Positions 1 to 5,348 of a stretch of 6,831 nucleotides of DNA are shown here, one piece after another. The position numbers were made by a program, and so were the translations under genes. The DNA lies in the NCBI GenBank assembly GCA_009787685.1, contig WQSV01000079.1, positions 1 through 6,831 on the forward strand, given 5' to 3'. The notes beneath the pieces were generated by a model that worked only from the letters and a program-made list of their open reading frames with translations, made no database searches and had not been told where the DNA came from. Source of the DNA: Bacillota bacterium (lineage in GTDB: Bacteria; Bacillota; Clostridia; Christensenellales; Pumilibacteraceae). Position 1 is the first letter of the stretch; every line of letters begins with the position of its first letter.

Positions 1-619
1 CTTTCTGTTTCCACTCGTCACAAATTTCAAAATAGTTTTTTAGTGCATCAAGAACATAAGGGTTGCTGATATGTATTAGGCGTTCCTTGTTTCCTTTTCC
101 AATTATTCTGACTAGTTGAGAGTCTATACTCACATCACCTGTTGACAACGAGCAAAGTTCCGAAACTCTCATTCCTGTTGCAAACATCAGTTCAAAGACT
201 GCCCTATCTCTCATTGCAGTTGCCGAATTTTTTGAATATATGTGAGTTATGAGTCTTTCCATCTCAAAAATACTCAGTGACTTAGGCAGTCTTTTTGGCT
301 CTTTCGCATGATGTTTGATTTTGCGAAACGGCGAAACTGTTATTACTTCCTCAAACTCTAGGTGGCAGAAAAAAGCCTTCAAACTAGCAATCTTTCGCTT
401 TATCGACTTGACTGCAAACTTGCAACTCATCAATTCAATATATTGAGATAGAATGGTTTTGTCAATTTGCTCTGATTCTACTTGAGATTTTCCATTTGAT
501 GACAGAAAATTATAAAATTGCTTAAAATCAATTTTATAGGCCTTTAGAGTCAGGCTGTCTAATTTTTTTACATTTTGGCATTTGAACAAGTAGTCCTCAT
601 GTGCTTTCTTTAGTTGCAT
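1..619 (-). CDS. Tyrosine recombinase / site-specific integrase, XerC/D-like, N-terminal 206 residues (C-terminus off left edge)
   Basis: This is a DNA-breaking and rejoining enzyme of the tyrosine recombinase family. Reading from the ATG at 619 gives 206 residues without a stop before the window ends. Residues 1 to about 100 look like the helical SAM-like core-binding domain. The catalytic domain begins near the LPKSLS segment (111-116), as in XerC/XerD. The segment RDRAVFELMFATGMRVSEL (137-155) carries the first catalytic Arg (R151), and the beta-hairpin IIGKGNKER carries the catalytic Lys (K175). The HxxR box, the second His/Trp and the nucleophilic Tyr lie outside the window, so activity cannot be judged. 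The start is set by AAAGGAG at 630-636, 10 bases upstream. A strong hairpin lies just before that site. Whether this is a chromosomal Xer protein or an element-borne integrase cannot be told here; the neighbours do not look like a phage or conjugative element. Confidence 0.93.
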   Translation of the reverse strand, partial: MQLKKAHEDYLFKCQNVKKLDSLTLKAYKIDFKQFYNFLSSNGKSQVESEQIDKTILSQYIELMSCKFAVKSIKRKIASLKAFFCHLEFEEVITVSPFRKIKHHAKEPKRLPKSLSIFEMERLITHIYSKNSATAMRDRAVFELMFATGMRVSELCSLSTGDVSIDSQLVRIIGKGNKERLIHISNPYVLDALKNYFEICDEWKQK

Positions 620-629
620 TTTGATATAT

Positions 630-636
630 CTCCTTT
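630..636 (-). promoter_or_regulatory. Ribosome binding site of the recombinase gene
   Basis: AAAGGAG on the minus strand ends 10 bases before the ATG at 619. It is the strongest Shine-Dalgarno sequence in the window and fixes the recombinase start. Confidence 0.8.
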
Positions 637-649
637 CGCACGTCAACAT

Positions 650-687
650 AACAAAACCGCAAAGCCTTTCGGCTCCGCGGCTTTTTT
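650..687 (-). terminator. Strong rho-independent-type hairpin downstream of the lipoprotein gene and in the leader of the recombinase gene
   Basis: On the minus strand the sequence reads an A-run and G, then CCGCGGAGCC, a GAAA tetraloop, GGCTTTGCGG, then TTTTGTT. The 10-bp stem (two G·U pairs) extends by a G·U and three A-U pairs to about 14 bp, capped by a stable GNRA loop. The G·U pairs form only in minus-strand RNA; in plus-strand RNA they become a 2x2 AA/CC internal loop. The hairpin is therefore better built for minus-strand transcription, although the plus strand also ends in a T-run (682-687). The simplest reading is the terminator of the lipoprotein gene 821-2230. It ends only about 30 bases before the recombinase ATG, leaving almost no room for a promoter after it, so an attenuator or a 5' stabilising stem-loop for the recombinase mRNA is also possible. 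Confidence 0.75.
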
Positions 688-701
688 GTCAACCTGTGCA
701 A

Positions 702-707
702 ATTATA
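702..707 (-). promoter_or_regulatory. Possible -10 box for the recombinase gene
   Basis: A perfect TATAAT lies on the minus strand about 85 bases before the recombinase start. No good -35 box is seen 16 to 18 bases upstream (about TTTTAT). If used, transcription would start near 695 and the 650-687 hairpin would lie at the very 5' end of the mRNA. In such AT-rich sequence this match may be chance. Confidence 0.3.
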
Positions 708-820
708 TTCTATCAATATTAAGGATAAAATGCAATTGATTATCTCTTAACTCCACTTGAATTGTAGATTTGCATCAAATTATCATTTGGTTTCCATCTT
801 GCAAAAAAGCTATTATATTA

Positions 821-2230
821 TTAACTTTGCACAAAGTTATTTTCGAAGAATGTGAACATCTCTTTGAATAGCTTTGGTGCGTTTTCTATTGTTATTTCGG
901 TGTCGCTTATGTTTTCTATTCTGCTAATTCTCACTTTGTCAAGCATTCTTTCGGCGTCACCATTAATTAAAGCGTTAAAACACATCACTTCATCATTCAA
1001 AGTGAATCCAAGCGCAGAAACTGCGCTGCGCACCTCTAGATGCAAAGGTATGCGTGCGGCAAAAATCATTGAAGTAAAAGCATTTGTCGCTAGATAGTGC
1101 GTCACATAACCACCCCATGGATACATGTTTGGATGCGCTTCAATGATAGTTCCACATTTAAGTTCAACTCCAACAATTAAGTAAAGGTGCGAAACAACAT
1201 TGTTTCCCCAGCCATTAATTTGATGAATTTCTTCTGAATAGAAAATTCTTGCAACATCAAACATGTTAATGCTGGCTTGAATATCATTAACAAAACCATT
1301 ACCTCCAACACTCATCCACGCCTCGCTATTTTCAATAAAAAGGCTTCCGACATTGGGTCTGTCTCTGTTAACTCTTCGCCAATACCTGTAAATCATTTCG
1401 TCATTTCCACCAAACACAGTTATGTCTATTGTGTTAATTCCAAATGGATTACCGTGAAAACCATCAACAAGAGTTTCGCCTATTTGGACAAGTGTTGCTT
1501 TCGTCATTCCATTTTCGTCACTTCTATATTCACGATAATTAATATGTCTCGACCCAAAATATTCACTTCCTTGAATGAAAAATTCATAGGAATCCATGTG
1601 AACAAAGACTTCGCCATCATAACTAGAATACCTTGCAAACACATATGCATCATTAGTCCCAGCATTTATGACAATTGGAAATTCTACTATTTCAACTTTC
1701 GATCTATCCGCGCTTAGTCTAACTAAGCTGCGCATATATCCAGTCGACATATCTTTTCTTCTGTGTTCAATTGTTCCACAATGTAAAATATCAAGACGAA
1801 TTCCATCTATCCACTCGCCATATTCTCTTAGATTGCCAACCTCACGAACTATTCCATCTCTCAAATTGTTCGCAAAATTTATACGATTTCTAACGGAATT
1901 TACTTCTTGCTCCAGTGTCACAAACCCCATACCCTGCTCGTCCGCCTTGACAACATCATCAGCCCACACATAATTTGATGACAACGAAGTTGTCAACGAC
2001 ATTGGATAAATCATGCTATAGTTAGCTAATGTTGCATGATTAGGTTCAAGCAAAAAACTCGGAACAACATCTTCAAGCTGTGGAGCAAATCTTGCATCTC
2101 TAAAAGCTTGCACCGCATCCCTTCTCCACCTAGGACTCACAAGAGCGCACCCACTCATTCCCGCCAATGCAAAACTCAAAACTAGCACAAACAACATTGA
2201 AACAAGTATGATATTTTTAATTTTTTTCAT
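821..2230 (-). CDS. Uncharacterised lipoprotein, 469 residues
   Basis: I do not recognise a family. The N-terminus is a lipoprotein signal: KK near the start, a hydrophobic core (residues 8-24), then MSGC with the lipid-modifiable Cys at position 28 (Met at -3 is acceptable but not ideal). The mature protein should be tethered to the outer face of the cytoplasmic membrane. It has no further membrane segment. The body (about 70-450) alternates hydrophobic and polar residues in short stretches, suggesting mainly beta structure, and is rich in Tyr, Asn and Arg. Two segments share a CGTI core followed by a Glu, a Met and GY: from C151 and from C359. This may mark two related domains, or a disulphide between C151 and C359 in the exported protein. 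A third Cys is C417. The start is supported by AGGAG at 2236-2240, 5 bases from the ATG. The gene has its own gaps on both sides and is probably transcribed alone. Function is unknown; a surface or adhesion role would be a guess. Confidence 0.85.
   Translation of the reverse strand: MKKIKNIILVSMLFVLVLSFALAGMSGCALVSPRWRRDAVQAFRDARFAPQLEDVVPSFLLEPNHATLANYSMIYPMSLTTSLSSNYVWADDVVKADEQGMGFVTLEQEVNSVRNRINFANNLRDGIVREVGNLREYGEWIDGIRLDILHCGTIEHRRKDMSTGYMRSLVRLSADRSKVEIVEFPIVINAGTNDAYVFARYSSYDGEVFVHMDSYEFFIQGSEYFGSRHINYREYRSDENGMTKATLVQIGETLVDGFHGNPFGINTIDITVFGGNDEMIYRYWRRVNRDRPNVGSLFIENSEAWMSVGGNGFVNDIQASINMFDVARIFYSEEIHQINGWGNNVVSHLYLIVGVELKCGTIIEAHPNMYPWGGYVTHYLATNAFTSMIFAARIPLHLEVRSAVSALGFTLNDEVMCFNALINGDAERMLDKVRISRIENISDTEITIENAPKLFKEMFTFFENNFVQS
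822..839. repeat. Interrupted palindrome across the lipoprotein stop codon
   Basis: TAACTTT, four bases (GCAC), then AAAGTTA form a 7-bp AT-rich inverted repeat overlapping the last codons and stop of the lipoprotein gene. On the minus strand a run of six T follows, but about 17 bases after the stem, too far for a normal terminator. It may be chance or a weak mRNA 3' structure. Confidence 0.3.
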
Positions 2231-2235
2231 ATTAA

Positions 2236-2240
2236 CTCCT
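2236..2240 (-). promoter_or_regulatory. Ribosome binding site of the lipoprotein gene
   Basis: AGGAG on the minus strand, 5 bases before the ATG at 2230. It agrees with the signal peptide in placing the start here. Confidence 0.75.
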
Positions 2241-2262
2241 GTTGAAAATTAGATTTTTTTGT

Positions 2263-2292
2263 AATGTAATTCAAAAAAATTCACTTATCCAA
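2263..2292 (-). promoter_or_regulatory. Weak promoter candidate for the lipoprotein gene
   Basis: TTGGAT (2287-2292) and TACATT (2263-2268) on the minus strand are 18 bases apart and would start transcription just upstream of the lipoprotein ribosome binding site. Each box matches the sigma-A consensus at only three or four of six positions. Confidence 0.2.
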
Positions 2293-2410
2293 GTCCTAAT
2301 TGACTAGAAAATGACTGAATAAGAATATGTAAATCATCCCAAGTCATTAGACCTTTACCGATTGCAACTAGAACATATTGTCCCGTTAAGTGCGTAGAGC
2401 AGGGGCTCAA
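2285..2410 (-). pseudogene. Possible relic of a gene end, or a tiny unrecognised ORF (41 codons)
   Basis: The 250-base gap 2231-2480 holds one protein-like reading frame, entered after a TAA at 2411-2413 and ending in TAA at 2285-2287. It encodes a hydrophobic stretch QYVLVAIGKGLMTWDDLHI followed by a polar tail ending in QLGLG. The first codon is TTG with no ribosome binding site, and no in-frame ATG lies near the beginning, so it is unlikely to be an independent gene. It reads more like the C-terminal end of a lost gene (a stretch such as IGKGLMTWDDL looks designed rather than random), or it is chance. I cannot name a parent family. Confidence 0.25.
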
Positions 2411-2445
2411 TTACTGTTGTTTTTTCTCTTGTTTTCCACAAGTCT

Positions 2446-2451
2446 ATTTTA
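2446..2451 (-). promoter_or_regulatory. Extended -10 promoter candidate upstream of the lipoprotein gene
   Basis: TAAAAT preceded by TG and one base (TGTTAAAAT) on the minus strand fits an extended -10 element, with no matching -35 box. If used it would give the lipoprotein mRNA a leader of roughly 200 bases that includes the possible relic ORF. A small hairpin (CTTGT, five bases, ACAAG; 2428-2442) lies just downstream. Confidence 0.25.
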
Positions 2452-2454
2452 ACA

Positions 2455-2482
2455 CAAAAAAGCCTGTGATGGGGATTTTTTT
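2455..2482 (-). terminator. Weak terminator candidate after the glucan hydrolase gene
   Basis: Directly after the hydrolase stop codon the minus strand reads an A-run, TCCCC, ATCACA, GGC and six T. The A-run can pair with the T-run around a short CC/GG core with one mismatch. The structure is AT-rich and nearly symmetrical, so it could act weakly in either direction. Confidence 0.35.
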
Positions 2483-4193
2483 AGAATTGCTCAATAACAA
2501 AACTATAGGATTTTAAAATATTGTTTTTAAAATTGTTTTCCAAAAGAATTTTTCCTTTTGCTTTGAATTTGATATTATTTTTCGAGTTGTTCAGACTTAA
2601 TCTAATTGATGAATTTTCATTAAACCTTTCTAAAACAAACAATTCTCCGTCGCTAGCTAGCTTGATATCGCCAGATTTAATTACATCTGATTTTCTCATT
2701 TTTGACAAAGACTTGACCACATTCATAAGAGGTGTTGTTTCTTCTGCTTTGCTCCAGTCAAACACTCGTCTGCAATCTGGGTCGTGTCCACCAATCATCC
2801 CAATTTCAGTTCCATAATACATCATTGGAACACCTTTATAGAGAAACAACACCGATAAAGCTAATATTAATTTGTCAACATTTTCGCCTGCTCTTGTTAA
2901 AAATCTTGACATATCATGACTGTCAATCAAGTTAACGAGCATTTCGTTTGCTTGGTTTGTGTTTTTCATCAAGAGTTTTGATAGTGTTTCTGAATACTCT
3001 TTTGAAGACAAGTTGTTTTCAACAAAATATTCGATTGATGCTCTTGTGAAGCCATAGTTCATGATGCTGTCGAATATATCTCCCTTCAAATAAGAGCTTG
3101 CATCATGCCAATTTTCACCAATAATGATAGCATTGGGCTTCAACTCTTTGACAGATCTTCTGAATTGACGCCAAAAATCTTTCGAAACTTCATCCGCAAC
3201 ATCCAGTCTCCAACCATCAATGTCACACTCTTTTATCCAATAGGTCGCAATCTTCAAGAGAAATGCTTGAACCTCTTTGTTTGAGGTGTTGAAACGAGGC
3301 ATGTAAGCATGATTACCAAAACTTTTGTAGTTCTTTGGCTCTTGAGTTGGGAAATCTCCAGCAATGGTGAACCAATCAAAATATTGAGACTCCTTTCCTT
3401 TTTCAACCACATCTCGCCATTGTTTTAATTCTTCAGCGCAATGATTGAAAACGGCATCAAAAACAACTTGAATCCCAATTTTGTGGGCAGAATCAACCAA
3501 AGTTTTGACATCTTCAACTGAGCCAAAATGCGGGTCGATTTCGAAAAAATCAATGGTGTCATATTTGTGATTGGTGTTTGAACGAAAAATCGGTGTCAAA
3601 TAGATAACAGTCACCCCAAGTTCATTTAAATACTTCAACTTGCTGATTATCCCTTTCAAATCACCGCCTGCGAAGCATTTCCAAGTTGGAATATCACCAG
3701 TTTTAAGATTAATATATTTTGAATCTTTTTTCTCGTTGCCTTTAGAAAATCGGTCAACAAAAATTTGATAGAACACCGCACCGTCCATGAAATCAACTTT
3801 TTTGTGAATGTCAATAATATTCGGCGGTGGGAGTTGATATGCACTGAAAAAGGCTTTTCCGAAGTCATATTTTTCAGTCACTCCCTCTTCAGAGAAATAG
3901 TAATTTTTGCCCTCAAAACTCAACTCAAAAATATAGATGATTCTGTTTTCATCTTTCGTGAAATCTTCAAAATTAATGGTCGTTTCATAGTAGTCAAAAT
4001 ATTTATCAGTAAATTTTTTTGACAGTTCTTTTCTTTTTTGTTCCTCAAAAAACCAATATTTTGAACCATAAACCAATTTAATGCTTTCAAATTTGTCTCT
4101 TTTATCGACTCTTATTCTAAAAACAGCACTGTTTTCTGACACAGAAAAACAATAGCTTGAATCATGACTGTGAAATATTGCTTGTTCATTCAT
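2481..4193 (-). CDS. Cytoplasmic GH13 alpha-glucan hydrolase, neopullulanase / cyclomaltodextrinase / maltogenic amylase type (GH13_20)
   Basis: This enzyme hydrolyses alpha-1,4 (often also alpha-1,6) bonds of maltodextrins, cyclodextrins or pullulan. Residues 1 to about 115 match the position of the N-terminal CBM34-like beta domain of the subfamily. The (beta/alpha)8 barrel begins at FYQIFVDRFSKGN (141-153), followed by GGDLKGI (176-182). All GH13 regions are present: I DAVFNH (246-251), V MPRFN (298-302, cf. MPKLN of neopullulanases), II GWRLDVADE (327-335), III GENWH (359-363), IV LIDSHD (422-427). The triad is D331 nucleophile, E360 acid/base and D427; R329 is kept. Region III usually reads GEIWH. 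Residues 500-570 form the C-terminal beta domain. At 570 residues it is full length for the family. There is no signal peptide, so it acts inside the cell on imported maltodextrins. The start has no clear Shine-Dalgarno sequence. It follows the hydrolase gene by 45 bases and is probably co-transcribed with it. The subfamily is fairly secure; exact substrate is not. Confidence 0.95.
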   Translation of the reverse strand: MNEQAIFHSHDSSYCFSVSENSAVFRIRVDKRDKFESIKLVYGSKYWFFEEQKRKELSKKFTDKYFDYYETTINFEDFTKDENRIIYIFELSFEGKNYYFSEEGVTEKYDFGKAFFSAYQLPPPNIIDIHKKVDFMDGAVFYQIFVDRFSKGNEKKDSKYINLKTGDIPTWKCFAGGDLKGIISKLKYLNELGVTVIYLTPIFRSNTNHKYDTIDFFEIDPHFGSVEDVKTLVDSAHKIGIQVVFDAVFNHCAEELKQWRDVVEKGKESQYFDWFTIAGDFPTQEPKNYKSFGNHAYMPRFNTSNKEVQAFLLKIATYWIKECDIDGWRLDVADEVSKDFWRQFRRSVKELKPNAIIIGENWHDASSYLKGDIFDSIMNYGFTRASIEYFVENNLSSKEYSETLSKLLMKNTNQANEMLVNLIDSHDMSRFLTRAGENVDKLILALSVLFLYKGVPMMYYGTEIGMIGGHDPDCRRVFDWSKAEETTPLMNVVKSLSKMRKSDVIKSGDIKLASDGELFVLERFNENSSIRLSLNNSKNNIKFKAKGKILLENNFKNNILKSYSFVIEQF

Positions 4194-4213
4194 TGGTTAA
4201 TTTTATTTTTTCT

Positions 4214-4229
4214 CAATTCGCTAGAATTG
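4214..4229. repeat. Short inverted repeat between the hydrolase and amylase genes
   Basis: CAATTC and GAATTG form a perfect 6-bp stem with a 4-base loop in the 45-base gap. A T-rich tail (CTTTGTTTTTT) follows only on the plus strand, where no gene would use it. On the minus strand it is followed by A-rich sequence, so it should not end transcription of the likely operon. It may stabilise or help process the mRNA, or be chance. Confidence 0.3.
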
Positions 4230-4238
4230 CTTTGTTTT

Positions 4239-5264
4239 TTAGTTTTTGTGTTTCTCCAAAAAATCTAGGATTGCTTGGTCATAGTCTTCGGGCTGTCTGA
4301 TTCTAACATGAGAATGTCTTCCTTTCGGAAACAGTCTCAATTCCTTGTTTTCTGATGCACAAGCGTCATAGAGTTGTTGAGTTTTTTCTGGGGTGCAATA
4401 AACATCTTGTTTTGAATAGATAAAGAGAACTGGGATGTCTATGTTTGGCATTGCTTTGAGTGGAGTTTTTTTAAAAACTCTTGCTCCTGTTGCCAAAAAC
4501 AGAAAAAATGAAATCAGCTGGACGAATGGAAAAACTGGTTTTTTTCTTTCAATATGATGTTGTCTGAAAATTTCAAAATAGCTAATGAATGTTCCGTCGA
4601 GGACAATTTTTTTGATGAGATTTGCGTCCTCTCCACCTTTTTTCTTCAACTCTTCATAGGCATAAATCGCGTTCGCGGCACCAATGCAAATTCCATGAAC
4701 AACAAATGATTTGATTGAATATTTTTCTTCAACAAACTTTATCCACTTAATTAGGTCACGATATTCGAGTATGCCCGCCGTGACATATTTTCCGTCACTC
4801 AAGCCGTGGGCACGGGTGTCAATGACCAAAATGTTATAACCACTTTTTGCATAAGCACTTGCAAAATAGTATGAGTAAAGAAGCGACTCCGTTCTCCCTT
4901 GGATGACGATTGCGCATTTGTCAAAGCCCAAATTCATATACTGTCCATAAAGATTCAAACCGTCATTGACGATATGGACATCCTCTATTTTATCTTTGAA
5001 CTGTTTTGACCATTCAATGCCCTCTTCAAACATTTGAATCTTGTCATTTTGAATTGTTCCATCTGGGTCATACATATTAGTAATGACCGAATACTCACGA
5101 ACTCTTTTCGTTTTTGGACTTCGATAAAGCGTTTTTCGAAAAATGATAAATGCAGTCAAAAATATCAAAACAATCCCGACAAGCAAAATAAAGCCGAGGA
5201 CAGAGCCAATAATTATCCATGCGTTTTGCGATAGAGTTGAAAAAAGAAAATTTGTCATTTGCAT
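4239..5264 (-). CDS. Membrane-anchored alpha/beta hydrolase with a Cys in the nucleophile elbow
   Basis: The protein is a serine-hydrolase-fold enzyme of 341 residues. Residues about 15-42 are one long hydrophobic helix (membrane anchor) followed by a basic stretch (RKTLYRSPKTKRVR) that suggests the catalytic domain is cytoplasmic. The hydrolase core runs from about 95 to 340. It includes the oxyanion-side QGRTES (122-127), the family signature IDTRAHGLSDGKY (148-160) and the nucleophile elbow HGICIGAAN (190-198). The elbow has Cys193 (codon TGC, 4686-4688) where most relatives have Ser (GxSxG). The likely acid is D287 (FIYSKQD) and the likely base is H317 (PKGRHSH, in the place of the usual GAGH). 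The fold resembles the Firmicutes YqkD/BAAT-like hydrolases annotated only as 'alpha/beta hydrolase'; the substrate is unknown. No Shine-Dalgarno sequence is visible. A second ATG at codon 3 is an equally possible start. It lies 84 bases after the DegV-type gene and 45 before the amylase gene, so a shared transcript is likely. Confidence 0.9.
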   Translation of the reverse strand: MQMTNFLFSTLSQNAWIIIGSVLGFILLVGIVLIFLTAFIIFRKTLYRSPKTKRVREYSVITNMYDPDGTIQNDKIQMFEEGIEWSKQFKDKIEDVHIVNDGLNLYGQYMNLGFDKCAIVIQGRTESLLYSYYFASAYAKSGYNILVIDTRAHGLSDGKYVTAGILEYRDLIKWIKFVEEKYSIKSFVVHGICIGAANAIYAYEELKKKGGEDANLIKKIVLDGTFISYFEIFRQHHIERKKPVFPFVQLISFFLFLATGARVFKKTPLKAMPNIDIPVLFIYSKQDVYCTPEKTQQLYDACASENKELRLFPKGRHSHVRIRQPEDYDQAILDFLEKHKN

Positions 5265-5306
5265 ATTTTTTTAGTGGTGTTTTTTTTGATGGAAAGACCA
5301 AAACTC

Positions 5307-5345
5307 TTGACACACAATCGGTCGTTGAAATAGTGTTATTGTCAA
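5307..5345. repeat. Imperfect inverted repeat in the gap between the DegV-fusion and hydrolase genes
   Basis: TTGACA (5307-5312, with CAC following) and TGTCAA (5340-5345, with GTG four bases before it) face each other across the 84-base gap. On the minus strand no T-run follows, so it is a poor terminator. It could be an operator or a weak mRNA structure. TTGACA also matches a -35 box in both directions but no -10 box is found at the right distance. Confidence 0.25.
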
Positions 5346-5348
5346 AAA

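Noticed and set aside
650..695. The hairpin with flanking GTTGAC repeats as a dif-like, attI or attC recombination site
   Set aside because: It has no resemblance to the 28-bp dif arms or to attC R/L boxes, and a terminator explains the A-run, stem, GNRA loop and U-run fully.
1277..1717. A 146-codon open frame on the plus strand inside the lipoprotein gene, and other plus-strand frames of 66-101 codons at 852-1097, 1668-1973, 2521-2817, 2732-2935, 3765-4022, 5034-5234 and 5782-5985
   Set aside because: Each lies antisense to a well-supported minus-strand gene, has no family signature, and has low-complexity Ile/Phe/Ser/Lys composition as expected of shadow frames in AT-rich genes.
2385..2415. 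A plus-strand stretch GTAGAGCAGGGGCTCAA resembling part of a tRNA D-arm or an attachment site
   Set aside because: No acceptor stem, anticodon arm or T-arm can be built around it, and no second copy was seen near the recombinase.
4214..4240. A plus-strand terminator in the hydrolase-amylase gap
   Set aside because: The 6-bp AT-rich stem is weak and no plus-strand gene lies upstream to use it.
5095..5313. A 72-codon minus-strand frame overlapping the hydrolase start
   Set aside because: It overlaps the signature-supported hydrolase frame and has no domain or ribosome binding site.
5307..5345. Sigma-A promoters from the two TTGACA motifs
   Set aside because: No acceptable -10 box lies 16-18 bases downstream of either one; reported only as an inverted repeat.
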